The translations under genes and the position numbers were made by a program. This document shows, in pieces, positions 13,306 to 20,643 of a stretch of 20,643 bases of DNA (positions within the stretch are counted from its first letter, which is position 1; the number at the start of each line of letters is the position of its first letter). This stretch comes from AM-2324 sp042091035 (GTDB taxonomy: Bacteria > Bacteroidota > Bacteroidia > Chitinophagales > Saprospiraceae): contig JBELIG010000037.1 of the NCBI GenBank assembly GCA_042091035.1, positions 1 through 20,643 of the forward strand, given 5' to 3'. Below the pieces are notes generated by a model. It had not been told where the DNA came from. It saw nothing but the letters and a program-made list of their open reading frames with translations, and searched no databases.

Positions 13306-13893
13306 ATGTTGGATCAATTACTTCTTGAACTAAGAGGCTTGCATTTTGTGGATTATTCAGGCTTGATATTTGGAATACTGTATGTATTCTTTGCGACCAA
13401 GGAACGAGCTATTTGTTGGGTGTTTGGAGGGATTTCGAGTCTTTCTATTGCTTATGCGGGTTTTGTTCTTTACAAGCTTTATAGTGATGGTATTTTAAAT
13501 ATCATTTACTTCCTTTTTGCAATATGGGGTTTAAGGAATTGGTTGGGAGGTCAAGCAAATAGTCCGGTTTCTGTCTCAAGGATGGATAGGCGAGCACATC
13601 TATATTACATCCTTATTTCTCTGTGTGCTGCAATCCCTATGGCTGTGTTGTTTTCCTTGTTTACAGAGGCCTCTTTGCCTTGGCTAGATGCCCTTACTAC
13701 GTCCTTCGCATTAGGAGCAACTATCCTTACTATCCAGAAAAAATTAGAAAATTGGATCTATTGGATTATCATTGATCTGGTATACATTGGAATATATTAT
13801 TCGCAAGGGGCTTATTTGTTTGCCATCTTGTTTGTTGTATATGTAATCCTTGCCGTTCAGGGCTTTATTTCATGGAAAAGATCTTATTCCTAA
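13306..13893 (+). CDS. pnuC: Nicotinamide riboside transporter PnuC
   Basis: This 195-residue integral membrane protein has about seven hydrophobic segments, the length and layout of PnuC. Family features are LNIIYFLFAIWGLRNW in the middle (residues about 64-79) and the Trp-rich substrate-site segment KKLENWIYWIIIDLVYIGIYY (about 145-165) near the C-terminus. The C-terminus ends in a short basic tail (ISWKRSYS). PnuC proteins facilitate uptake of nicotinamide riboside, which is then trapped by phosphorylation for NAD synthesis. Related members carry thiamine or riboflavin, and sequence alone does not settle the substrate. No nadR kinase gene is adjacent. It stands alone between a terminator and the nqr promoter region. 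The NADH-oxidising Nqr operon downstream is a thematic but not necessarily functional neighbour. Confidence 0.88.
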   Translation: MLDQLLLELRGLHFVDYSGLIFGILYVFFATKERAICWVFGGISSLSIAYAGFVLYKLYSDGILNIIYFLFAIWGLRNWLGGQANSPVSVSRMDRRAHLYYILISLCAAIPMAVLFSLFTEASLPWLDALTTSFALGATILTIQKKLENWIYWIIIDLVYIGIYYSQGAYLFAILFVVYVILAVQGFISWKRSYS

Positions 13894-13975
13894 ATTGTTA
13901 ATTTAGAACAAGTCTAAATAATGGATTTACCTTGTGATAATGAAAGCCTATCCTTAATTATAATACAAGTCTTTT

Positions 13976-13983
13976 TATATTTG
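13976..13983 (+). promoter_or_regulatory. -7 element of the nqr operon
   Basis: TATATTTG matches TAnnTTTG exactly and is followed by CG. It lies 116 nt upstream of the nqrA ATG, giving a leader of roughly 105-110 nt. No good -33 TTG is seen at the usual spacing. Upstream, the 13894-13972 stretch has two competing short hairpins (13891-13905 and 13901-13919) and a repeated ACAAGTCT (13908-13915, 13965-13972), but nothing I can assign. Confidence 0.55.
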
Positions 13984-14099
13984 CGCTGAATAATAAACAG
14001 AAATATAGATTTCTATGGTTCTGCCTGATTAATCGACGTTCATATAATTTGAAGTTGAATTCTTGGGGCTGACATTTTTGAACAATACAAATTTTGTCA

Positions 14100-15731
14100 A
14101 TGAAAAACGGAATAAGCAGGCTATCAACGATATCAGGCCTGATGATTTTCTCCAGTGTAGTATATGGTCAGGGTGCAGAAAATGCATCTAGCTTCTATAC
14201 GAACCTTCTAATAGGAACACTTGGATTTGTAGTAATTGCTGTCTTATTGCAGCTGACGGATAACTTGCTTCTTATTGAGGCTAAGAAAACGGGAGCAGAT
14301 AAGACAGGGCGTAATTTTTCAATTTTCCCAACGATTGGTGAGATATTCAAGAAACGACTTCCCGCACGTCTTGCTGGTGAGCAGGTTGTTCGCCTTGATA
14401 AGGGCCATGACATTTTAGTTGAAGGTGAATCGGTTGAAACGATTGATTCTAAGGTAAAGGCAAATACTTTTGCAGTTCAGCCTCCAAATTACAATGGAAT
14501 AAAGCCAATCCCTAAACTTGTAGTGCAAGTTGGAGATTCAGTTAAGGCAGGAGATGAGCTTTTCTACGATAAGCAAAATCCAGATCTTAAGTTTGTCGCA
14601 CCAGTTAGTGGTGAGGTAATCGCATTGAATCGTAAGGAAAAGAGAGCTATTAAGGAAGTAGTTATTCTAGCTGATAAAAAGCAGGAATTCAGAACACTTC
14701 CATCTATTGATTTAGAAGAATCAAGCAGAGAAGATCTTATGGCATTCATGATGGAGTATGGTGCTTTCGGCATGATTCGCCAGAGACCTTACAACGTCGT
14801 TGTAGATCATACTGTAATTCCGTCGAATATATTTATTTCAACATTTGATAGTGCTCCTTTGGCTCCAAATCTAAACTTTGTGATCAAAGGAAAGGAAGCT
14901 GCATTTGCGCAGGGTCTTAAAGTACTTTCAAAATTAACATCTGGTCAGGTTCATCTTGGTCTTGATGGTAAGTCTGAGAATAGTCCTTCACCCGCTTTCG
15001 TTGAGGCAGAGGGTGTTGAGAAAACATATTTCTATGGTGCACACCCTGCAGGTAATGTAGGTATACAAATACACCATACTGCTCCTATTAATGCCAATGA
15101 TACTGTTTGGACACTAGATGTACAGGCAGTTGCAACTATTGGATCAATGGTAGCAGATTCTAAGTTCGATGCATCAAGACTTGTAGCGATTGGAGGAGCT
15201 GTGGATAATCCAACTTATGCAAATACATATATCGGTGCTAACATTGGCGAATTGCTAAAGGATAATGTAAGCATTGAAAAGCCAAGATATATTTCGGGCG
15301 ACGTTCTTTCTGGTGAGCAAAAACAAACGGAAGAATTTTTGAACATTTTTGATGATCAGATTTCTGTTGTTAAAGAAGGAGATTACTACGAAATGTTTGG
15401 ATGGTTATTGCCATTATCTCCTAGGCCATCGATTTCTAATACCTTCCCGAACTTCCTATTTAGGGATCATAAGTTTGAGGTGGATACGAATACGCATGGT
15501 GAGAATAGAGCTTTTGTAGTTACAGGACAATATGAAAAGGTACTTCCTATGGATATTTATCCACAGCATTTACTGAAATCTATCCTTGTAAACGACTATG
15601 AGCGTATGGAAGGATTAGGACTATTGGAGGTAGTAGAAGAAGATCTTGCACTTTGTGAGTTTGTTTGTACATCCAAGCAGCCAATACAAAAAATATTAAG
15701 AGAAGGTCTGAATACGCTTAGAGAGCAGTAA
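14100..15731 (+). CDS. nqrA: Na+-translocating NADH:quinone reductase subunit A with membrane-anchoring N-terminal extension
   Basis: NqrA is the large cytoplasmic-side subunit of the Na+-NQR respiratory complex and takes part in quinone binding. From the ATG at 14100 the protein is 543 residues, against about 446-450 normally. An upstream in-frame TTG at 14094 would add only two residues. The canonical NqrA sequence begins near residue 96 (VVRLDKGHDILVEG, then KPIPKLVVQVGDSVKAGDEL, LKFVAPVSGEVI and GAHPAGNVGIQIHHTAPIN). The extra 95 residues hold a signal-like hydrophobic segment (MKNGISRLSTISGLMIFSSV to about 24) and a second hydrophobic helix (about 36-52, LLIGTLGFVVIAVLL), then a basic linker. 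If the signal is cleaved, the second helix would anchor NqrA with its main body in the cytoplasm. First gene of the complete nqrABCDEF operon; 51 nt before nqrB. Confidence 0.95.
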   Translation: MKNGISRLSTISGLMIFSSVVYGQGAENASSFYTNLLIGTLGFVVIAVLLQLTDNLLLIEAKKTGADKTGRNFSIFPTIGEIFKKRLPARLAGEQVVRLDKGHDILVEGESVETIDSKVKANTFAVQPPNYNGIKPIPKLVVQVGDSVKAGDELFYDKQNPDLKFVAPVSGEVIALNRKEKRAIKEVVILADKKQEFRTLPSIDLEESSREDLMAFMMEYGAFGMIRQRPYNVVVDHTVIPSNIFISTFDSAPLAPNLNFVIKGKEAAFAQGLKVLSKLTSGQVHLGLDGKSENSPSPAFVEAEGVEKTYFYGAHPAGNVGIQIHHTAPINANDTVWTLDVQAVATIGSMVADSKFDASRLVAIGGAVDNPTYANTYIGANIGELLKDNVSIEKPRYISGDVLSGEQKQTEEFLNIFDDQISVVKEGDYYEMFGWLLPLSPRPSISNTFPNFLFRDHKFEVDTNTHGENRAFVVTGQYEKVLPMDIYPQHLLKSILVNDYERMEGLGLLEVVEEDLALCEFVCTSKQPIQKILREGLNTLREQ

Positions 15732-15782
15732 TCAGAATTTGAAATAATTAATTGAGTTAAATCAATATCGAATCTTTTTGAA

Positions 15783-17045
15783 ATGGACAATGGTTTAATA
15801 AAGTTTTTGAAGAAAATAGAGCCATCGAAGGATAAGAAGATGTTACACACCTTATTCGACGGCTTTTTTACATTCGCATTCACACCAAATGAAACAACCA
15901 AAAATGGTGTGCATTTGCGTGATGGTATGGATCTAAAGCGTACCATGATACACGTTGTAATTGCCTTACAGCTCTGTTATCTATTTGGTACTTATAATAT
16001 TGGTCACCAGCATTTTTATGCATTAGGTGAGTTTACCGGTTTGTTTGATGGTTTTCATCTAAAACTTACACACGGTTTAGTTAAAATGTTACCAATCTTT
16101 GTAGTTGCCAATGTGGTAGGACTTGCAATCGAGTTCTTCTATGCAGCTAAGAAAGGTCACCCTATTGAAGAGGGGTATATAGTAACAGGTGCATTGATTC
16201 CTTTGATTATGCCACCAGACCTTCCTTTATGGATTCTTGCAATGTCAATCGTTTTTGCGGTTATATTAGGTAAGGAAGCCTTTGGAGGTACGGGTATGAA
16301 TATATGGAACATTGCCCTATTGGCTCGTGTATTTGTGTTCTTTGCATATCCGACTACCATCTCAGGTGATGATGTTTGGATTTCAGGTATAGCAAAAGAG
16401 GGTATCACGTATTCTACGGAATACACAATGGTACACGGTTGGTTAGATAATCTCTTCAGCTCATTCGGCTGGTCCGTCTTTGGAGAAGGAGGAGTCGTCA
16501 TAGATGGTTTCTCTGGTGCAACACCATTATCACTTGCAGTAAGCGGTGGTTGGGAAGCTGTTACTTCTCAGTTCACAGTATCTCAGATGTGGTGGGGACT
16601 TATCCCAGGATCAATTGGTGAGACTTGTAAGCCGTTTATCATCTTCGGAGCTTTATTCTTGATTATAACAGGTATTGCCAGTTGGAGAGTTATGTTGAGT
16701 ATGGCTATAGGTTGTGCAGTTACTGGTATGTTATTGAACGGATGGGGTGCAACGGAGTACATGGATATTCCTTGGTACTACCACTTCTATATGGGATCAT
16801 TCCTATTTGCAATGGCATTTATGGCTACAGATCCTGTAACAGCTGCATCAACTAATACCGGTAAATGGATCTACGGATTTATGGCTGGTATGGTTGGATT
16901 GATCATTCGTGTAATCAACCCGGCATATCCTGAAGGATGGATGCTTGCTATTTTGTTCATGAATACACTTGCGCCGACTATCGACTTCTATGTGCTTGAT
17001 GCTAACATGAAACGCAGAGCTAGAAGAGCTCAGGTAGCTGCTTAA
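15783..17045 (+). CDS. nqrB: Na+-NQR subunit B
   Basis: This 420-residue integral membrane subunit matches the family length. It carries a covalently bound FMN and helps form the sodium path. The FMN attachment motif SGAT is at residues 244-247 (FSGATPLS), with Thr247 the expected phosphoester-linked residue. Other hallmarks are GHQHFYA (74-80), the GGTGMN(I)WNIALLARVFVFFAYP stretch (168-190; most NqrB have an N-P-A-L form here) and the C-terminal APTIDFYVLDANMKRRARR. About ten hydrophobic segments are visible. ATG at 15783. The gap to nqrC is 33 nt without a terminator. Confidence 0.96.
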   Translation: MDNGLIKFLKKIEPSKDKKMLHTLFDGFFTFAFTPNETTKNGVHLRDGMDLKRTMIHVVIALQLCYLFGTYNIGHQHFYALGEFTGLFDGFHLKLTHGLVKMLPIFVVANVVGLAIEFFYAAKKGHPIEEGYIVTGALIPLIMPPDLPLWILAMSIVFAVILGKEAFGGTGMNIWNIALLARVFVFFAYPTTISGDDVWISGIAKEGITYSTEYTMVHGWLDNLFSSFGWSVFGEGGVVIDGFSGATPLSLAVSGGWEAVTSQFTVSQMWWGLIPGSIGETCKPFIIFGALFLIITGIASWRVMLSMAIGCAVTGMLLNGWGATEYMDIPWYYHFYMGSFLFAMAFMATDPVTAASTNTGKWIYGFMAGMVGLIIRVINPAYPEGWMLAILFMNTLAPTIDFYVLDANMKRRARRAQVAA

Positions 17046-17078
17046 AAAAAATAGTTAAACGCTTAAATTGAGATAAAA

Positions 17079-17804
17079 GTGAGTACAACTAAAATATATT
17101 TATTCGTTGCTTCAATGACTGTGGTAGTAGCACTTCTTCTGACTGGTTTCAGAATGGCTACAGCAGAGCAGGCGGAGATAAACGAAAAAGTTTTTAACAA
17201 ACGTGCAATCCTAAAATCTTTAGCAGAAGGACTTAATGGTAATCTTGATGAGATTACTGATGAGGAGGTGCAGATGATTTTTGAGAAAGATGTGAAGCAG
17301 TTTGTGATCAAGGCAGACGGAACAGTTAACGAAGGTCTTGTTGCAGAGGATGTTAAGATGAAGAAAGAGGTTAAGAAGCCAGTTGAAGAGCGCAATCTTC
17401 CTTTATTTGTATATGCTAACCCTGTGTCTAATAAGACCTACTATATTACTGCAGTTCGCGGTAAAGGACTTTGGGACGAAATTTGGGGTTCAATTGCACT
17501 TGAAGAGGATTTCAATACGATTGTAGGTGTTTCTTATGATCATGCTGCTGAGACTCCAGGTCTTGGAGCAGAGATCAAAGACAACAGTGCTTGGGTAGCT
17601 TTGTTTACTGGTAAGAAAATCTATGATGATGCAGGAAACTTTGTTTCCATAAATGTCAGAAAAGGAGGAGCAATTCCAGGAAATCCGCATCAAGTAGATG
17701 CAATTACTGGAGCAACTATTACCGGAGATGGTGTTACCAAGATGTTGGAGAGCGGACTTCAATTATATGAACCATATTTTGCCACTCTAAAGGCTGGCAT
17801 GTAA
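17079..17804 (+). CDS. nqrC: Na+-NQR subunit C
   Basis: This 241-residue subunit has one N-terminal membrane helix (about 5-25) and a periplasmic FMN-binding domain. The covalent FMN site reads TGAT (residues 210-213, in DAITGATITGDG), where many NqrC have SGAT; the FMN-bearing threonine (Thr213) is kept. AETPGLGAEI (157-166) and GKGLWDEIWGS (128-138) are also typical. The enzyme that attaches FMN (ApbE) is not encoded in the window. The start is GTG at 17079-17081, chosen because it gives the normal short N-terminus before the membrane helix. 45 nt to nqrD. Confidence 0.95.
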   Translation: MSTTKIYLFVASMTVVVALLLTGFRMATAEQAEINEKVFNKRAILKSLAEGLNGNLDEITDEEVQMIFEKDVKQFVIKADGTVNEGLVAEDVKMKKEVKKPVEERNLPLFVYANPVSNKTYYITAVRGKGLWDEIWGSIALEEDFNTIVGVSYDHAAETPGLGAEIKDNSAWVALFTGKKIYDDAGNFVSINVRKGGAIPGNPHQVDAITGATITGDGVTKMLESGLQLYEPYFATLKAGM

Positions 17805-17849
17805 GATTGCCTTTTGGCAGTTTTCGTTAACGTTAAAATTTAATCTGTT

Positions 17850-18497
17850 ATGGCAGAGACTAAAGTTAAAGAAGCAAAGGAGCCTTTATTTGGCAAAAAA
17901 GAGCGTAAGCTTTTGGTAGATCCTTTATTAGACAACAACCCGATTACAGTTCAGGTGTTAGGTGTATGTTCTGCACTTGCAGTAACGTCCCTATTGATGC
18001 CTTCGATAGTAATGACTGTAGCGGTAGTATTTGTTTGTGGATTCTCAAACCTAATTACATCATTGTTGAGAAATATCATTCCCAATGAAGTACGTTTGAT
18101 TGCACAGTTGATTATCATCGCAACACTTGTAACGATTGTTGAGTTAAGCCTTAAGTACTTTGATTATCCAACGTACAAAGAGCTTTCGGTATATATCGGA
18201 CTAATTATTACGAACTGTATAGTAATGGGACGTTTGGAAGCATTTGCTATGGGTAACAAACCTTGGAAATCTTTCCTTGATGGTCTAGGTAACGGTGTAG
18301 GGTATGGTATCATTCTTATTGTAGTTGCATTTTTCCGTGAGCTTTTTGGAAAAGGTACCTTATTCGGTGCTCAAATTCTTCCTGAAGGATACTTTGCAAA
18401 CAATCTGATGGTAATGCCAGCAGCTGCGATGTTTATTCTTGCAGTATTCATCTGGATTCAGAGAAGCAGAAATAAAGAGTTAGTAGATATCTCTTAA
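17850..18497 (+). CDS. nqrD: Na+-NQR subunit D
   Basis: This 215-residue membrane protein has six hydrophobic segments. NqrD and NqrE are homologous, are inserted with opposite topology and together hold an intramembrane [2Fe-2S] centre. The two expected cysteines are present: Cys40 in LGVCSALAV and Cys123 in ITNCIVMGRLEAFA. GNGVGYGIILIVVAFFRELFG (about 147-167) is a strong family signature. The N-terminus has about 20 polar residues (MAETKVKEAKEPLFGKKERK) before the fold. ATG at 17850; 42 nt to nqrE. Confidence 0.96.
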   Translation: MAETKVKEAKEPLFGKKERKLLVDPLLDNNPITVQVLGVCSALAVTSLLMPSIVMTVAVVFVCGFSNLITSLLRNIIPNEVRLIAQLIIIATLVTIVELSLKYFDYPTYKELSVYIGLIITNCIVMGRLEAFAMGNKPWKSFLDGLGNGVGYGIILIVVAFFRELFGKGTLFGAQILPEGYFANNLMVMPAAAMFILAVFIWIQRSRNKELVDIS

Positions 18498-18539
18498 TTA
18501 CGCTGAACTCAAATTTGAAAATACATTAATCAAGATAAA

Positions 18540-19148
18540 ATGGATTTCGTTAATATTTTTATTAAAACAGCCTTTGTAGAGAACCTAGTTTTAGCATATT
18601 TCTTAGGAATGTGTTCTTACTTAGCAGTTTCTAAGTCAGTGAAAACTGCAGTCGGTCTTGGTTTAGCTGTAATCTTTGTATTAGGTATCACAATTCCAAT
18701 CAATTGGATGATCAACGAATACCTTCTAAACGAAACAACAAACGTATTTGGAACGGATTTGACTTTCCTTCGATTCATTCTTTTTATCGCTGTAATTGCC
18801 TCTATGGTACAGTTGGTAGAGATGGTCATAGAGAAAGTATCTCCTGCTTTATATAATTCTTTAGGAATCTTCCTTCCGCTTATTACCGTGAACTGTGCTA
18901 TTCTTGGTGGGTCATTATTTATGATCTCAAGAGAGTATAACCTTGGCGATAGTATCGCATTTGGTTTGGGTGGTGGATTTGGTTGGTTTTTAGCAATCGT
19001 ATTTATTGCAGCAATTCGTGAAAAAATAAGATATTCCAATGTACCACCTGCACTTCGCGGATTAGGTATGGCATTTTTGTTAACAGGATTGATGGGACTT
19101 GCTTTCTTAGGCCTTTCAGGTATTGATCCAGCTGCTATCGGCGGATAA
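18540..19148 (+). CDS. nqrE: Na+-NQR subunit E
   Basis: This 202-residue membrane protein is homologous to NqrD, with six hydrophobic segments. The matching intramembrane iron-sulfur cysteines are Cys25 (FLGMCSYLAVS) and Cys119 (ITVNCAILGGSLF). FGLGGGFGWFLAIVFIAAIREKI (about 141-163) and the end FLGLSGID are diagnostic of the family. The length is as expected. ATG at 18540; 41 nt to nqrF. Confidence 0.96.
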   Translation: MDFVNIFIKTAFVENLVLAYFLGMCSYLAVSKSVKTAVGLGLAVIFVLGITIPINWMINEYLLNETTNVFGTDLTFLRFILFIAVIASMVQLVEMVIEKVSPALYNSLGIFLPLITVNCAILGGSLFMISREYNLGDSIAFGLGGGFGWFLAIVFIAAIREKIRYSNVPPALRGLGMAFLLTGLMGLAFLGLSGIDPAAIGG

Positions 19149-19189
19149 TTAAGAAATCAATTTTCAACAGTAAAAAATAGTCTTTCGAG

Positions 19190-20491
19190 ATGGAAATATT
19201 ATTTGCAGTTATTGTCTTTTCAGCGGTTATTCTAGCCTTAAGTGCTGGTTTACTGGCTGCTAGAAAAAGGTTAGTTCCACAGGGTGAAGTTTCGATTATC
19301 ATCAACGGTGATACGGAAAACCCTCGTTTAGTTAAGCCAGGTGCTACCCTATTGGGTGCATTATCTGGTGAAAATATTTTCTTGCCATCTGCATGTGGTG
19401 GTGGTGGTACTTGTGCTATGTGTGAGTGTCATGTACATGCTGGAGGTGGTGAAGTACTCCCTACGGAGATGAATCACTTATCTAGGAAGGAAGCCGCTGA
19501 AGGTATGCGTCTTGCTTGTCAGGTGAAGGTTCGTGAAGATATGGAAGTGCAAATTCCAGAAGAGATATTCGGTATCAAGAAATGGGAATGTGAAGTGGTT
19601 TCAAACTACAACGTTGCTACATTTATCAAGGAGTTCGTTGTAAAACTTCCTGATGGTGAATTACTTGATTTCGAATCAGGAGGTTACATCCAAATTGATG
19701 TTCCAGAGATTGAGTGTGATTTTAAAACGATTGATATTACTTCTCACCCAGATATGGGTAAGCCAGCAGATGAATTCCAGCCTGAATGGGATAAATTCCA
19801 ATTGTGGGATCTTACCATGAAGAACGATGAAGAGATCTTCAGAGCTTACTCTATGGCTAATCACCCTGCAGAAGGAAATATCATCATGTTGAATATTCGT
19901 ATTGCTACTCCACCATGGGATAGAGCAGCAAATGCATGGAAGCCAGTTAATCCTGGTATATGTTCTTCTTTCGTGTTCACACGTAAGCCTGGTGATAAGG
20001 TAACAATTTCTGGGCCTTATGGAGAGTTCTTCATTAAGCCTACAAAGAAGGAAATGGTTTATATCGGTGGTGGTGCAGGAATGGCACCGCTTCGTTCACA
20101 CCTTTTCCACTTGTTCCATACAGCGAAAACAACTGATCGTAAGGTATCTTACTGGTATGGTGGACGTACAAAGCGTGAGCTTTTCTACATTGACGATTTC
20201 AGAAAGATTGAGGACGAGTTCGACAACTTTAAGTTTTATGTTTCATTAGATAATCCTTTACCTGAAGATAATTGGACGGTTAAAGATGATATCGATGATC
20301 CTAAAGGTGATGGATTCCAAGGTTATATTATGCCTGTCCTTTTCGAAAAGTATCTTAAAGATCACCCGGAACCAGAAGAAATAGAGTACTATTTCTGTGG
20401 ACCTCCAGCGATGGCACAATCAATTTTTGATGCACTTGATCGATTAGGTGTACCAGAAGAGAATATTGCCTTCGATGATTTCGGTGGATAA
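19190..20491 (+). CDS. nqrF: Na+-NQR subunit F (NADH dehydrogenase)
   Basis: This 433-residue subunit takes electrons from NADH. In order: an N-terminal membrane helix (about 3-24), a ferredoxin domain with [2Fe-2S] ligands Cys69, Cys75, Cys78 and Cys110 (SACGGGGTCAMC, LACQ), a flavodoxin-reductase-like FAD domain with RAYSMAN (218-224) and GPYGEF (275-280), and an NADH domain with GGGAGMAPLRSH (293-304), YWYGGR (321-326) and YFCGPP (401-406). It ends in the usual AFDDFGG. The length is somewhat above that of the Vibrio protein (408 residues), through insertions within the FAD domain. Last gene of the operon, followed at once by a strong terminator. Confidence 0.97.
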   Translation: MEILFAVIVFSAVILALSAGLLAARKRLVPQGEVSIIINGDTENPRLVKPGATLLGALSGENIFLPSACGGGGTCAMCECHVHAGGGEVLPTEMNHLSRKEAAEGMRLACQVKVREDMEVQIPEEIFGIKKWECEVVSNYNVATFIKEFVVKLPDGELLDFESGGYIQIDVPEIECDFKTIDITSHPDMGKPADEFQPEWDKFQLWDLTMKNDEEIFRAYSMANHPAEGNIIMLNIRIATPPWDRAANAWKPVNPGICSSFVFTRKPGDKVTISGPYGEFFIKPTKKEMVYIGGGAGMAPLRSHLFHLFHTAKTTDRKVSYWYGGRTKRELFYIDDFRKIEDEFDNFKFYVSLDNPLPEDNWTVKDDIDDPKGDGFQGYIMPVLFEKYLKDHPEPEEIEYYFCGPPAMAQSIFDALDRLGVPEENIAFDDFGG

Positions 20492-20533
20492 TAAAAAAAA
20501 GCATCTCGGATATTCCGAGATGCTTTTTTTTAT
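20491..20533. terminator. Strong bidirectional terminator closing the nqr operon
   Basis: A 20-bp uninterrupted inverted repeat with a TAT loop (arms 20491-20510 and 20514-20533) has the core GCATCTCGGA / TCCGAGATGC flanked by eight A and eight T residues. The nqrF stop codon (20489-20491) touches one end. The stop codon of the convergent minus-strand gene (20530-20532) lies inside the other arm. Confidence 0.95.
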
Positions 20534-20643
20534 TTATGATAAATTTTTATTTCTACTCTTCGTTTTTCTCGAGCAGGTATATCTGAATTCAGTTCACCAC
20601 CTCCTTCAATGAAAACCCTGTCTACTCGATATCCTCTATTCTT
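20530..20643 (-). CDS. C-terminal end of an OmpA-domain protein (partial, runs off the window)
   Basis: The minus strand is open from the window edge to a TAA at 20530-20532, giving the last 37 residues of a protein. They begin KNRGYRVDRVFIEGGGELNS and end REKRRVEIKIYHK. The form 'G-x-G-E ... R-x-x-R-R-V-E-I' is the standard end of OmpA C-terminal peptidoglycan-binding domains (usually R-x-N-R-R-V-E-I). The stretch is short, so the call rests on this ending, the open frame and the terminator fitted to its stop codon. The rest of the gene lies to the right of the window. Confidence 0.7.
   Translation of the reverse strand, partial: KNRGYRVDRVFIEGGGELNSDIPAREKRRVEIKIYHK

Noticed and set aside
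13891..13919. Two overlapping short hairpins after pnuC that could be an attenuator or terminator
   Set aside because: Stems are 5 and 7 bp, purely AT-rich apart from one G-C pair, with no T-tract; the mutually exclusive pairing is suggestive but too weak.

Overview
The window looks like chromosomal DNA of a member of the Bacteroidota. It is AT-rich, and start codons lack a clear purine-rich Shine-Dalgarno sequence. Several intergenic regions carry the Bacteroidota-type -7 element TAnnTTTG. The protein families agree: a PorP/SprF-type type IX secretion membrane protein paired with a TPR-PD40-OmpA protein, a bacterial GH3 protein, DUF1573, and LysM-glucosaminidase with 'AQ' signal-peptide ends. 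I cannot fix the genus. The Na+-pumping NADH:quinone reductase fits a marine or sodium-using lifestyle but does not prove it.

Layout. 1-2535 (minus strand): a small outer-membrane beta-barrel protein and a cell-wall glucosaminidase with three LysM-like repeats, each followed by a rho-independent terminator. 2558-4811: a divergent locus with an XRE/S24 (LexA-like) repressor facing a two-gene plus-strand operon, a ParA ATPase and a small protein that ends in a probable ribbon-helix-helix and begins with a ParB-like ParA-contact motif. The 284-bp gap between them holds four copies of GTTTTAA at near-helical spacing, the best operator candidate in the window. 4838-7027 (minus): SDR and GH3 genes in a tight operon (3-nt gap). 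7127-8010 (minus): a cysteine-rich secreted protein and a DUF1573 protein. 8178-9710 (plus): a small predicted lipoprotein and a family 9 glycosyltransferase. 9953-13242 (plus): PorP/SprF-like protein and a PorE-like OmpA protein. 13306-13893: PnuC. 14100-20491: a complete nqrABCDEF operon closed by a strong bidirectional terminator. 20530-20643 (minus): the last 37 codons of an OmpA-type protein that continues beyond the window.

How the genes work together. nqrA-F encode all six subunits of one respiratory complex; the expected cofactor residues are visible (FMN threonines in NqrB and NqrC, intramembrane cysteines in NqrD and NqrE, [2Fe-2S], FAD and NADH motifs in NqrF). NqrA is unusual: it has about 95 extra N-terminal residues with a signal-like segment and a membrane helix. 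The PorP-like and OmpA-like proteins probably form an outer-membrane/peptidoglycan-linked unit connected with type IX secretion or gliding. ParA and its neighbour look like a minimal positioning or partition pair.

The locus most deserving follow-up is the repressor/ParA/RHH region, followed by the membrane-anchored NqrA and the cysteine-rich secreted protein. No tRNA, rRNA, CRISPR array or insertion sequence was seen. No gene-free stretch exceeds 300 bases. The longest (2287-2557, 3284-3567, 9711-9952, 13894-14099) hold the regulatory elements listed, and otherwise nothing I can support.
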